Origin: Heterotrichella gracilis
Taxonomy: Eukaryota > Sar > Xanthophyceae > Tribonematales > Xanthonemataceae
Assembly: GCA_032358255.1 (NCBI GenBank)
Contig: JAULBX010002335.1
Span: 1 to 64,000, forward strand
Reading direction: 5' to 3'
DNA: 64,000 nucleotides
In this document: positions 36,497-48,958 of the stretch, one piece after another
Numbering within the stretch: position 1 is the stretch's first letter
Layout: the number at the start of each line of letters is the position of its first letter
Notes under the pieces: model-generated
What the model was told of the DNA's origin: nothing
The model's input: the letters and a program-made list of their open reading frames with translations, nothing else
Database searches by the model: none
Position numbers and translations under genes: made by a program

Positions 36497-37225
36497 GTCA
36501 GTGCTGGTGGCCTGTGAGTGCGCTGATGGGGGTGAGCAACTTCAGGACAGAGTGGATTTGGTGGCTAGGTGGGGAAACCCTTAAACCCTAAACTTGAAAC
36601 CCTGCGATAGGGTCTGTTGCACCCTAGGGTCTGCTGCACTAAACATGCACATGCACAACTCTTTGCCTTTGATATGGCCATGAGACATCAAGAATTGGTT
36701 GCTTTCCAAATGTCTACATGCCAATACAATGTGAAAAAGCTGCATTTGACAGTCCCACCAGACGGGGAGGCAACCAATCATGAACACCTGGTGACTGCGT
36801 GTATGTTCCATGCTGTTCCAATACCATGGCACACCACGCACTTGCTTGTGTACTGTCCTCTAGCCATCTCTTTCTACACACAAGCACCCTACAGCAGCCA
36901 CACAAGCTACACAGGTAGAGGTCATTGTTCAAGCTTGAAAGCGGTTTGAAAAGGAGCAGGTTGGAAAAGTACCATCTCCAACTGACATGCACCCTACACA
37001 ATAAATTTGCGTCCTGGCACTCCACTAGGGTTAGGGATTTGCCTCCCGGCAATCGAGTAGGATTTAGGGTTCAGAGTTTGGGCATTGCAGTGGTTGCAGG
37101 CCACTGAAAAACCCTAGTTTCAAACCCCGTGTGTAGGGTTGTATGTGGAGGATCAAGACCGGTCTGCTCTCACCACTGCACTTGACAAGGAGCTCTACAC
37201 ACCGGTGTACCTGGATTCCAAATCG
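36497..37225 (+). pseudogene. TPS exon 3 and exon 4 relics (unit A)
   Basis: 36497-36568 matches TPS exon 3 (SAGGLVSALMGVSNF) with one base missing after GGCCTG, which shifts the frame. 37137-37225 matches exon 4 (LYVEDQDR...PVYLDSKS) and is still open. Nothing from TPS exon 5 onward follows: the copy breaks off near 37500, where MFS-derived sequence begins. Confidence 0.82.
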
Positions 37226-37614
37226 GTAGGGTTGCGCTAGAATCCCCTTTGAGGTGAGACACAAAACCCTTTAGGGTCTCAAGTCCGCATTGCACTGGAC
37301 AAGGAGCACTACAACAGCTGTGTATCTGGATTGGAAACCACAACAGGGTTCCAGAAAATAACCCTTTAGGATTGCTTGGACACAAACAGGCGCTCAGACA
37401 TTGGGTGCTACCTGCATTCCACCTCGACAAGGGTCCACCCATGTAAATATTTGTCATTCATTGCATTGTCCACCCATGTAAATATTGCAAATGCCTACTG
37501 TCGTGCCCCGCAGGCACTATCTATTAAAACATGATGGAAATTTCAAACCTTTTAAACAGGCCATTTGTATGTGTTGCGCCTGCTGCTTGGAGCACTGATT
37601 GCGTTGCCCTGCAG

Positions 37615-40491
37615 GCACTCGAGACTTCTACGTGCTTCGCCTGCTGCTGGGCATCACCGAGTGCGGGCTGTTCCCCGGCATGTGGTACCACATGTCGCTG
37701 TTCTACCCCGAACACCACCTGCCCATCGCCTGGTCCACTGTCATCACGGGGGTGGTGCTCAGCCAGGTGGTTGGGGCACCCATGGCGGCATGTGAGTAGG
37801 AAGGGTGGTGGATGGTGGCGTTGGTGGTTGTTACGGGCGCCCATGGTCGCATGTGAGTGGCGGTGGTGCGCAGACGGGTAGCTGAGAATGCGGCATTTAT
37901 GTGGGAAGGTTGCTCTGGTGGTGGTGGGTGGGTTGGGGGGTGCATGTTTAGGGGTCTCAATGGCTTGCAAGCCGATGCAAGGCAGGTCATTGGCGCACCC
38001 ATGGCGGTCTGGGAGTTGGTGGGAGGTAGAAGATGGTGGTTGTGGAGTGGTGGTTGGCGTTGAGCATTGCACGCTGATTGGTTGGTGGGCGCCCCAGTGG
38101 TTAGGGCTGGAGGGTGCACACACACGCGCCCTACCAAGCAGGGCCATCAGCATTAACGTTGCATGCTACGTGGGTGCGGCCATCTCAACTGGGGAATGGC
38201 GCCCATGATTTTTTGGTGCCACACGCCACACGGACGCCCATCTCTGAGGGCTGGGCGACAAGCATGACCACAACTCGGCATTGCCAGCATGGCAGCCCAC
38301 CAACAACAGCCACAGACCAGGTCACCACTGACAATATCATGTTCCCCTGCCCCCGCAGTCTTCTTGTCCCCTGGACGGTACCTTTGGCCTCAAGGGCTGG
38401 CAGTGGCTGTTTGTGCTGGAGGGGCTGCCCACACTAGCGGCGGGCGGGTGGGTACTCACGCGCCTGGCGGGGTTGCCCGCACGGGGCTTTCCTGTCGCCC
38501 AGCGAGCACAGCTGGCTGGTTGCACGGTGAGGAACAGGGCTGGAAGGATGTAAATGATATTCACAAATAAAATCAATGTGGGCTATATCTTTATATATGT
38601 TATTTTACTGTGTATTGAAAGGGTAACCACATGTCAACATAACACACTGAGCCTCAACCATAAACTGTGATGACGTGTGTGCTGGTTGATACTCATGCCC
38701 CTGGCGGAGTCGCCTGCGCATGCGGCCTTTTTGTCGCCCAGCGAGCGCAGCTGGCTGGTTGCATGGTGAGGAACGGGGCTGGATGGCGTAAATGATGTTT
38801 ATAAATAAAATCAATAAAGGCTATATTTTTATATATGTTATTTTACTGTGTATTCGATGGGTAAACACATGTCAACATAACACACCGAGCCTCAAACCTT
38901 AAACTGTGATGACGTGTGTGCGGGTTGATACTCATGCCCCTGGCGGAGTCGCCTGCGCATGCAGGCTTTTTGTCGCCCAGCGAGCGCAGCTGGCTGGTTG
39001 CATGGTGAGGAACGGGGCTGGAGGGCGTAAATGATGTTTATAAATAAAATCAATAAAGGCTATATTTTTATATATGTTATTTTACTGTGTATTCAATGGG
39101 TAACCACATGTCAACATAACACACCGAGCCTCAAACCTTAAACTGTGCTGGCAGGTGTGCGGGTGGATACTCACGCGCCTGGCCGATTCGCCTGCACAGG
39201 CGATTGTTTTGTCGCATAGTGAGCGCATCTTAGCTGGTTGCACGGTGAGGGCTGGTCTGGTGAGGTGGGCAGGCGGTGGGTGGGTTGCATTAAAAAATGG
39301 TTTCACGCAATGCCATTCCTTCCCAGCTGCACATGCAGGTATGGCACACAGATTCATAAAGTCCTGTCTTGAGTCATCCTAAAATTTTTAAATGGGACAC
39401 AGCCGCAACAGTCTCTGACGGCGCCGCCATATTAAACCCTATCCCCACACCCTGCCCCTGACCTGACGGTAGTTGGACACAGCAGACGCCCCAAAAGAAC
39501 CATGCCAAACCCTCCATTCTCTCAGCTTACAAGACGAGCAGGCCAGCAAGGCCTCCCGAGGTGCCTCGGGTGATGCCTGGTCCGCCGTGCGCAACTGGCG
39601 TACCTGGTACCTGTCGGCGCTGGGCATGCTGGTGGCGGTGGCGCGCTACGCCATCATCTACTGGTGCCCGCTCATCATCTACTCAATGGTGGCAATCGAC
39701 CAGGTCCAGCTGGGTGAGAGGGACAGGGAGGCGCTGGTGGCGCTGCTAAGGGCGGTGCCCTTCAGCTTTGCGGCGCTGACCACGGTGCTCAACGCGCGGC
39801 ACTCGCAGCGGACAGGTGCGCAGGAGGGTGGGGGTTGCTTTGGGGGTGGGGCGGGGTGTCTATGCGTAGGAGGCGGTGGTAGGGCCTGGGGCCACAGACC
39901 TGGATGTGGGAGAGAGGGACAGGGAGGCGCTGGTGGCGCTGCTGACGCCCTTCATTGCCCTTCACTCTGCTGCGCTGATCAGGGTGTGAATGCGCGGCAC
40001 TTGCAGCGGACGGGTGAATGTGATGGGTGGGGTGTTTGTGCATGGGGTTTGGTGGCAAGGCAAGTGGGCACAGATCAGGCCATGACCTTTGGTGGGTGGA
40101 GGGGAGGGGAGGCGGGGGCGGCGCTGCTAACAGGAGTACCAGCTTTGTGGCGCAGGCTACACTGCTGACTGGGCGGCGCTTGGTGCCAACGGGGGCGTGG
40201 GTGGCGGTGGCTGGTGTGTGTGCTTGGGAGGGGGGGATCCAGCCTGTGACCATGTTCATGATTGGGTGGTGTGGTTGCGCCTGAGGCACACCTTAAACCC
40301 TAAACAAAATCCAAATCCTAAACCCTCCATGGCCTGCAGGGGAGCGCCGGCTGCGTGCCGCTGGTCATCGCTGGGGCCTCGTTCGGCGTGCGCTGGTGCT
40401 GCTCACCACATCCATCATGGCATACTGCTTCCCAGACAGCATCCGGAAGCAGGAGGCAGCGGCGGGGGCGGCGCGCAAAGGCACGCAATAG
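37615..40491 (+). pseudogene. Decayed second copy of the MFS transporter (unit B)
   Basis: Exon equivalents: exon 3 at 37615-37791 (intact, FYVLRLLLGITECGLFPGMW), exon 4 at 38359-38527, and exon 5 at 39526-39815 (intact, SAVRNWRTWYLSALGMLV). An exon 6/7 remnant occupies 40340-40491. Exons 1-2 are absent. Exon 4 has an extra C (TTGTCCCCTGGACGG versus CTGTCCCTGGACGG) that shifts the frame. In the last piece exon 6 is fused within GTTCGGCG to the end of exon 7, deleting the region for VWAGEGVFMAWP through YAGAFVV. It cannot make a transporter. The intact gene is at 25050-29054. Confidence 0.9.
38530..39245 (+). repeat. About 239-bp tandem array carrying MFS exon 4 ends
   Basis: The string TTATATATGTTATTTTACTG recurs at about 38591, 38829 and 39068, a spacing of 238-239 bp. 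Each unit includes a copy of the MFS exon 4 end with its donor (CTGGCGGAGTCGCCTGCGCA ... GCTGGCTGGTTGCATG|GTGAGG). The first two are nearly identical and the last is more diverged. The array lies in the pseudogene intron between exons 4 and 5. Confidence 0.85.
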
Positions 40492-42500
40492 CAGGGGGTA
40501 AAAGGGGTGGGTGTGTGGGTGGGGGGTGGGGTGGTGGGGTGGCTGCTGGAGTTGCGGGCGCTGGTGCTGGTGCTGGTGCCCACATCCACCATGGCGTACA
40601 GTCACAGTTACGGCATTTCTGAGCATGTCCAGCCATCATCAGCGTATCGCCTTGTGTGTCACTGAAGGGCACGAAGTCCATAATTCATGACAATTAGAAT
40701 AAATACCATGACACACTTTTTCAGAGAGCAAGTGGAGCTGGGGCCAGGCGTGAGGAGCGGCGGGGGTGGCGCGCAAAGATTTGCAATAGCAGGGAAGGTG
40801 TTTGTGGGTGTGGCGTTACGCTATTTTTCTTGGCCTTTGGGTTGTTTGGATTTGAGCATGCCCAATGGGGCTGTGTGCCTGCAGTAGTTTGCCCTGCCGT
40901 TCATTTTTTTATTTAAAGGTAGTTTCTTCATATTCTTTGCTGGGAAACATAGGCCCGCCAGGCGTGTAGGGTTTCCACTGTTTTGCCACTCCTGGGTGGC
41001 TGGGCCTTATTTGATGTGATGTCCCTGAGCGCAGTTGTTGTAGATTGTTGAGAGGGGAGGGAACCTTCCCACCCTTGGTTTCCTGTCCAGGTGTAAATGC
41101 TACTGCAGGGTACTTGGAGGGTATCTACCCAAAACCCTAAAAGAAAAGAAAACAGACGCCAAAGGCGTAAATAAGGCGGCATAGCAACTACGCATAGCCC
41201 CCAAGTCAAGTCAGTCAGGAGGGAAAAAGGTAGTGGTGGAGGGAGTGGTGGTACTGTGGGGAGCAGTGTAGGTCCTAAACAACAATTGCCCAGTTGGGCA
41301 GTGAAAAATTGCATACTTGGCGCATGCACTGCTTTCGTGCCTTGGGTAACTTGTCCACTGCTGGCGCCTAAGGGGTTTTACCACCCACCCAGAGCATGCC
41401 TTTCAGCCGCAAATAGTTGGTGGTGTGGGTGATAAGACTTCCTGTGAGTGACGAGGTCAAAGTGATGTAACCTGCCTGTGGTGTATGTAAACCAGAAAAA
41501 GAGTTGCAAGGTGAGTGGACCATATCTTGAGAGCAATGGAGACAGAACGGCCAGTGCTGCAGCTTGCAAAGTGTGTGTGCTTTCCTCTTCTACACTGGCA
41601 GTCGGTTCTGGCGTGTTGGTGCGATGCCTTATCAGTAGCCCACAGTGTGTGGGCAATGCAGTGGCAGCAACAGGATGGGGAGTGGGGAGAGCTCTGCAGT
41701 GAGGACCCAGGATCTATTGCCACCGCCAAACGTTGGTCCTCATACGCTGCGCCCTATGAAGGAATACACCGCAGCAGCAGAGGCCTGCGGGGGCTGCCAA
41801 CGCTGCCAGTGCCAGCAGCCAAGGGACACAGAACCTGCCCTTCAAGGAACACAGCACACCGCAGCAGCAGGAGCCTGCGGGGCTCACCGATGCTGCCAAT
41901 GCCAGCAGCCATGCATGCCCATATGTGACACAGCAACACCTCGAGCCCGTTAAATAGGCCACCTGAGTCCACCCGCCGTTCACCCAGCAACCGCATGTGT
42001 GATACCACCAGTGGGGCGCCTTTCACCCAGCCTAGGGCGTGTGTTTGCCGGCCAAAAATGCGAACTGGCTGATGTATACACCACAGTGCTACACTAGAGG
42101 TGCTGTGTACATAGTTGTTACACCACATACTAGGGGTACCCCACCCCACGCACATAGTGTAGCTCAGGGGCATACCACACACACACAGTGGCACACCATT
42201 CAAGGTAGTGGCAAACCCCCTCCTCACCAGGGGGGTATACACTTTGTGCACCACATGGTGCACACACTCTATATACACACCATATGTGTACACTGTGTAT
42301 ACTGTACTTTCCCCCTGGCAAACAGGGTGTTGTCAGTGACAATGTCAGTGCTGTTGCTGAGCATTATCTGCTCACCTTTTGGTAATGTGTGCACTAGTGG
42401 GTAGTATTATCACGGTGATGGGTGTCTTTCCCCATACAAGCTCGAGCGTTGCCCTCCTCGAGCAGACCTGACGGGCTTGGACATCCGTGTACACCTAGGT
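40492..42500. other. Unit B spacer between the MFS pseudogene and VWD4 promoter
   Basis: No gene is seen. It is partly alignable with 29055-30400. Around 42096-42320 there is a cluster of short inverted repeats based on GTGTAC/GTATAC, including GTGCACCA-CA-TGGTGCAC near 42247. Confidence 0.5.
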
Positions 42501-42589
42501 GCTCTCGTGTGAAGCGATAAGAGGTTCGCGCTCAGGTTACAAACAAATAGTATGCCGGCTTGCGCCTCACCATCAACCTCGGAGCCCCT

Positions 42590-43344
42590 CCTGCAGGCTG
42601 CCTAGGCTGGCGCGCCTTGTCCGGCTGCCCCGCCTATTCATGAACCACGGAAATGCGCCAAGCAATCGCACGGCAAGGGTTATTTGACAAGTCCGCGACA
42701 AATATGGTTAAATACCCTCCACCGTTTCGGCGGGGACCACCGTTAAGCGCTTAAAGGGAGTCGTCGTCGATGAATTCACGCTCTTGTAGGCCGAGATATG
42801 AAGCTATTGGAGCTTCAAAACCTGCATATTGCTAGGCATCACCAGCATTCTATTCTTCTGACTTTTTGTAACTGACACAGGGTTTCACCTGCCCCCAGCA
42901 CACTAGTTCTCTGTGCCACCTTCGTACAAACCATCTTGGTTTGCCTGCCACGTCAAGGTCGTATTCTCCGCTCGCGCTCGACAGCCTTCTGCAAAAGGTG
43001 AAGTGAACAAGCCCTGCGAACCTCTTCAACCTCCACAGGACCCTACTGCGTTGGTCTCATGCCCCTCATACATATGCATGCATGCATATGCTGCAGCACA
43101 CCGACACATGCCGTTAGCTCCACTTCTGTCTAGATCCGCATACCTAGCTCGCCAGCGCACGCCTGTAGCACTCACAAAGCGCTGAAACACACACCTTTGC
43201 CTCGCTGACCACCGTCGTACGCACGTACTGCTGGTGGTGGTGCGGGGTGGTGCGCATGGGTTTGGGCGGGAACGGTGCAGGGAAAGCTGACGTCTGTTCT
43301 GCTCGTATAGGTTCAAGCCCAAGAACTCGTTCACGAGTCTCACA
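42590..43344 (+). promoter_or_regulatory. VWD4 promoter and 5' UTR with a 313-nt intron
   Basis: CCGCCTATTCATGA, AAATGCGCCAAGCAATCG and the dyad at 42718-42756 (CCGTTTCGGCGG ... CCACCGTTAAGCGCTTAAA) match the VWD3 upstream region. The 5' UTR intron runs 42998-43310 (AAAAG|GTGAAG to GTATAG|GTTCAAG). Confidence 0.55.
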
Positions 43345-46157
43345 ATGGGTCGTCTTGCGGGGTCGCTGCTTCTCGCGGCGTTGGCTCTGGGCCTCACCCT
43401 ACAGGGCGCAGCTGCAGCTGCAGGTGGCAATGGAGGCAGTAATAATGCAGGTGGCAATGGAGGCGGTAATGCAAATAGCAATGCAGGTGGTAATGGAGGC
43501 GGTAATGGAGGAGGCGGTAATGGAGGAGGCGGTTTTGGAAGCGGAGGGAAACCACCAGCAGGAGGTGGGTTGGTGCCTTGCGGCTTGCAGTACTGCCACG
43601 ACCTTGAAACGGCAAACTCCGGGTCCAAAACCGAACCTGCACCGTCAGGGCTTAGCCCCTTGCCACAATTTTATTTTGTCAGTGTCAAGCCCCTCGTCAA
43701 CTCTGCGTACTGATTAGACGCACCCACACAATGGTGCCATTGCGCCTCGTCATGGAGTTTTGCGCTCTCTGAACCGTTCGCAGGAGTTTAGTGACGCCTG
43801 CGCACACTGTCAACGCCCTTACTGCCTGCCTGCTGGTCCCATAGTGGACTTCGCGCTCAGCGTAATCGGTATGTGAGTGGCAAGAAAAGTTGACCGTCGA
43901 AACGGTTGCGCACGGTTCGCTGATAGACGGTGCCTCTGTCCACAGCTGTCTGCCACTTCGAAGCCGCGTGGCACTGCGCCTCCTCGACGGGTGAGGGGGG
44001 TACACTAGCGTGGGCCTGGGACGGTGGCTCCAGTTCAGCCCACCATAGCGATAACTACGGCGACTGCTGCGACCAATGCACCAACACGCCTGGCTGCAAG
44101 TTCTTTAACTACCTGTCGTCAGCGGGCAAGGGCAACCCTGGAGACTCCGCACAGAACGAAAAGGTGTGTACGAGGTGAAACTTCTGGCTTCCCTGGTCCC
44201 CTCCTGGCAGGTCGCTCGTAGCCTGCGCACTATTGCTTTGCACTGGAATGGGGTGTCAACGTAGCTGGTCTTCCTTTGCTGGTTTTAACCGATGCTGCTT
44301 GCTTTGCAGTGTGTTGTATGCCCTTTTTACCCTTCACTGTCGTCCTGTGAAACTCAACACAGCCTTTGCCTATAGAGCAGTTTGCATAAGGCTTGAAACC
44401 TGTTGATAACCACCAAACCCTGTTCACAATTCGCAGGAGTGCTGGATTTACACCTCGGCCCCCTACCCCGCGCCCCGTCACCCAAGAAACGCGGTGGCAG
44501 GCTTCGGCTACGTCCCTCTGGTTAGTGCCTCCGACACCATCAATGGAAAATACAAGGCGCCAGGCTACTTTGCTCCCAACTGGAAGTGCGGCTTGCCAGC
44601 ACCCCCACCTGGCACCCCAGCCGCCCCCGCCCCCTCTGAAGGCGGCGGCTCTGGCGGCAGCTTTGGTGACCCCCACATCAACGGCTTCGATGGCCGCTGG
44701 TTTGACTTCCCCGGTCTACCCGACAAGGTGTTCAACCTGCTGACCGAGCCCCGCTACCAGCTCAATGCGCTCTTCTCCAACTTGGGCAACACTGAGGTCA
44801 TGAACAACTACATGACCCTCATTGGCCTGGTGCACGGCAAGGTGCAGATCGCCATTGAGGCCAGGGGGGATGGCAAGATTGGAGGTGAGCACAACAAGGT
44901 TGTGAACACCGCCTTTGCCCCGGTTGTCCGTGATGTGCTGCCTGGCTGGTAACACCATTGCGCTGTAGCACTTGGCTTAGAACCCTGATTAGGGTTGTCT
45001 TGAACCCTAAGTTGTCAAACCCAAGCAGGAATATATCAAGGCGCACTAGCATCATAGCTTGACACCCCCCTCCCCTCCCACCTCCTCCATCTTCCTCTCC
45101 TGACCCCCCTTCTCCCACTCCCCAGTGTACATCAACAACATGGACGTGACAGCCTACCTCATGCCCGGCCAGCCCATGACCCTGCGCAAGTACAGCGCTG
45201 GCATTGTGCTGCGCAAGGAGGTGCGCGCCACTGGTGCTGCTGTGGTGGTGGACACACCCGAGCTGCGCTTTCGCATTGTGAGCGACCAGGGCAACGACTA
45301 CTTGGACGTCAACGTGGCTGTCATGCAGAGCGAAAGGTGAGGACGTGCAATTGACTCACAATTGTTCATTGAGTACAAGAATAGTTATCAGGGTGCATTC
45401 ATGTGGGTTTCAGTATAAGATAATAATACCATATATTATCATTGATAATGATAATCAGGGTGCATTCACGTGGCTGTCATGCAGAGCAAAAGGTGAGGAC
45501 ATGCAATTCATGTGGGGGCGTTGTCTACATGCCATGATCCTGAGCACCTACGTTGGTGCAAGTGTTGGAAAATGAATAATCCCATTCATCCCCTTACCTC
45601 GAAATCTTAAACGCTAGCAATGCTGGACTGCTTGGCAATCACCTGTTCGGCAACCTGTCGCAGGACGCCATGCATTGCTGCGGTATTCACATTGAGTCTT
45701 GACTCCAAACGCCAACTCAATGCCTGTGCTGCCTGCTGCTTCTGTCACGTCATGCTGCCTACCATTGATTAAACCTAAACAGCGGCCAGTGCCTAACCCC
45801 TCCCCGACCACCGTGTGCAGTCCCATCACCGACATGCACGGCGTGCTGGGTCAGACTTGGTACCAGGGCAAGCCTCGCACCCTTCCAGTGGTCAACGGCA
45901 CACATATTGTCGCCGGAGACACCCTCGACTACGTGGTGGCTGATGGCATCTTTGGATCCGGCTTCGCCTACAACGCCTTCATCCCTGGTGTCCCTGTGGT
46001 GGAGGCTGTGGTGACCACTGGCTCTGAGAAGCCTGTGCGCCGCTCGCTGATTGAGAGTCTTCCCTTGATTGCCCTCACCAGCGCCGATGCAGGCTTTGCC
46101 ATGAGGAATGGCCAGGCTGTGCGTGGTGAGGCTGTGTTCATGGCCCTGCAATCGTAG
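43345..46157 (+). CDS. VWD4: secreted apple/PAN-like and root-cap/vWD-like protein with Gly/Asn-rich N-terminal insert
   Basis: Five exons: 43345-43564, 43946-44163, 44437-44884, 45126-45336 and 45821-46157. They total 1434 nt, in frame, 477 aa, with no lesion. After the signal peptide (MGRLAGSLLLAALALGLTLQ) exon 1 has gained about 48 codons of Gly/Asn repeat (GGNGGGNANSNAGGNGGGN...), absent from the paralogs. The apple/PAN-like module reads GDCCDQCTNTPGCKFFNYL. The segment after ECWIY differs from the other members (RHPRNAVAGFGYVPLVSASD). The vWD/root-cap part has GDPHINGFDGRWFDFPG, YINNMDVTAYLMPG and MHGVLGQTWYQ. It is the only intact family member of the three plus-strand copies. Extracellular role inferred; function unknown. 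Confidence 0.88.
45440..45500 (+). repeat. Echo of the VWD4 exon 4 end inside intron 4
   Basis: After the true donor at 45336 the intron repeats CGTGGCTGTCATGCAGAGC followed by AAAAG|GTGAGGACATGCAATT. This closely copies the exon end AACGTGGCTGTCATGCAGAG plus donor. Confidence 0.8.
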
Positions 46158-47498
46158 GTGCAGACACCCACATGGGCTGTTTTCTAGGCACTACTCTGCC
46201 CTGTGATTACGACTATTCTCCATTTTCGTTTGCGCTTCACAGCCCTTTATTCCTTTAGGCTGCGCTAATACATAATATGAACTGAATTAGCCTCGAGGGT
46301 TTTTCAGGGGGCTCCATAGGATACATTATATTGCAGCTAGTGTTGTACATTGGCACCTTTTGCATGTTGCGCTGCTTTTCATATGCAATTACACAATATA
46401 TTTACACTCCTTGCCCCCTACCCAGTTTTGGCTGTTTTCAACTTTCTAAACTCAGGTAGAGCACTTGCATGACGCCTTTCGTTATCCTTAGAATGATATA
46501 TTCAGGGACTAGAGTATTTGTCCCTAGTTCCCAATACTTTGTGAATCACCCATGCGCATTATCACCCCACTAGGGACAGGATATCCTTATGAATTACCTT
46601 CCAAACACCTTTCTCCATCTCTTCAACATACCGAGTGTGCTTATCACCTAGACCAATACACTACCACAGGTAGATAGAAAGAGAAAAAGAAACAAAACGC
46701 CCCCACACAAACATATATGATACAATTACTGATTTCCAACAAACATTTCCATGCTGCATGCAGTGTTGTTTGCTTTTTTCCATTCTGTGCACCATTTACC
46801 GGTATGTAGTGCATTTTGTAGATCCCCCCAGGGTCCCAGCTGCCCTGTAGTGACACACCCAGTGTGGGTGTGGACACAACATACTCCCCACCAGCGCTCC
46901 AACATCCCCAATTGTAACCTACAACAATGGCCACCAATACCCAGCCCAATCTGCATGGTGGATATTATTGGCACACAACACCTGTGGCTTCCACAACTTT
47001 TAAATTGAAGCCAAGAATTCAAACACTACGACTGCCCAGAAGTTCCCTATTAAGTAAACAGGGAATCTAATAGTAATTTTAAAAACTGGGTAATGGTGGC
47101 CATTCCACAGCTGCCAGATTGGACAGCGACTGATGGGATAGGCTAAGCGCTTACGATTGGCTTCTGTCACAGTGTTACACAGTAGCCATTTCTGAACAAA
47201 GAGGACGCACAAAGGCAAACCTCCAGGACCTGTTGATCTCGATGTGTGGCCACCATGACCGATGCAATCCATGATAACCACCGGTAAATGTCTTGAAGGA
47301 TGTGCATGTCCCAGCCCACCTCTTTCCAGCCTGCAGCACTTCCGACTGGCAGTGCAGTGGTTGGCGAGAGTGCATTGAAAACCCCAGGGTTACTCAGCGA
47401 GGCTGTGCTGTGGTTTAGAGGTTTCAACTTAGCTTTCAGGGTGTCAAATTTAGGGTTCAAAGTTTCTAACCTGTCCCTTCCCCCACCGTGGGGCCCAG
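46158..47498. other. VWD4 3' flank; no gene seen
   Basis: This is the conserved flank shared with VWD3 and VWD5 (GGTTTTTCAGGGGGCTCC, CCGGTATGTAGTGCA). No coding sequence was identified up to the TPS fragment. Confidence 0.55.
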
Positions 47499-47671
47499 GG
47501 TACCCCAGAGGGTGTGGAGGACAACGGAGTGCTGTGCTGGGTGGCTGCCCTCCCCATTTGCTGCCTTCCCCATTGCCGGCATCGACCCAGAGCGCTTCAC
47601 GCGGGGCGCTTGATGAGCCTGAAGTGAATGCCAAAATCACGCAGCTGCTCAACAGATACGCGAGCAGGGCA
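47499..47671 (+). pseudogene. TPS exon 7 relic (unit B)
   Basis: The segment copies TPS exon 7 (GGTACCCCAGAGGGTGTGGA ... ATCACGCAGCTGCTCAACAG) with an internal duplication around CTGCCCTCCCCATTTGCTGC and a TGA at GCGCTTGATGAGCC. A second partial echo follows near 47740. TPS exons 1-6 are missing from this unit. Confidence 0.85.
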
Positions 47672-47899
47672 GTGCGTGGGAACCCTAGTACGAATCCCTC
47701 AGGGTTTCGTACTAGGCTAGACAGGAAGAACATACACCCTAAACATCACGCAGCTGCTCAACAGATATGCGGGCAGGACGGTGCATGAAAACCCTGAACA
47801 TGAACCCTAGACAGAAACCCTAGACGCACCTAGATGGCTATTGGAACAGGGACTTTAGGAAGGCACCCTTAAGGTTGCAACACCCCTGCTTTGTACCGC

Positions 47900-48958
47900 A
47901 TTTCAATTGCAGCTTAAATGGTGTGTAGGCAGTACGGAGTGTGTTGACAATGTTGTTGCTAAGCATTATTTGCTCACCTTCTGGTGAATAGTGTGCAACA
48001 GTGATCACGAGTAACCAGTTCTATAGTACTAGTCCTATCGGTAACATATGTCTTTTCCCCATTGAGCTCGAACGTTGGTTGCCTGCTCGAGCAGACTGAC
48101 GGGGGCGTGAACATCCCTGTTTCCTAGTCCGTCCTGTGTTCCGAGACCATGATTTTTACTGCACCTCCCCGTTGACCTCGGGGCACCGCTTGGCGGCAAA
48201 TTTCGTACGGTAAGGATTATTTAACAAAATGTGATAAATTTTGGAACTCTGCCACCGTTTCGCTGTTTTAACGCTTTTCAAAAGCGTTTACATGTACAAT
48301 GCAGGCAGAGAATGACTTCATTATTTCGCGTATCACCGTATCTGCAGCTATCAGAGCTTCGAACCTGCGCTGAGTTAGGCATAATCAGCATTCTCTCACT
48401 TGTATTCGACGCAAGCTTCACTTGCACACACCGGTGCCAACGTTCAAGCACCTTGGTTGGTTGCCTGCACTCCCAAGGTCCCACTCCCCTCGACTCTCTC
48501 GCGCTCGACAGCTGTCTAAAAACGGTAAGTGAACTAGCCTTGCCACCTCCAGGGCCCTGCTGCGTTGGTGTCACGCCCCGCATACTTGTAATGCATGCAT
48601 GCCGCTGCATATGCATACCGGCACGTGCCATGCGTTATAACTAGTTAGCTCCACTTCTGGCTAGGTCCACATACCTAGCTCACCATGGCTATCAAGAAGC
48701 ACAACAACATAGGAATTTTGCGTTGCTGATCACTATCGTACACACCCTTGTTGATTGTTGGTGGTGCACCATGCATGGGTCGCCCTGTCACGTTCGAGCT
48801 TTTGTAGGTGCGTCTACACAGGTCCACATGCGGCTACAACTGTGGCCACAACGGCTACAACATACAGTGGACTGATCGGGCACGCGGGAACCATGTCCTG
48901 ACGTCTATTCTGCTTGTATTTCAGATTCAAGCCCAACATCTCGTTCCCCAACTTCACA
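47900..48958 (+). promoter_or_regulatory. VWD5 upstream region and 5' UTR
   Basis: Unit C homology begins near 47930 and matches 42335 onward in unit B. The dyad is reduced (CCGTTTCGCTGTTTTAACG). A 400-nt 5' UTR intron is predicted at 48525-48924 (AAACG|GTAAGT to TTTCAG|ATTCAAG). Confidence 0.5.

Noticed and set aside
37615-40491. Second functional MFS transporter
   Set aside because: Exons 1-2 are missing, exon 4 is frameshifted and exons 6-7 are fused by a deletion.
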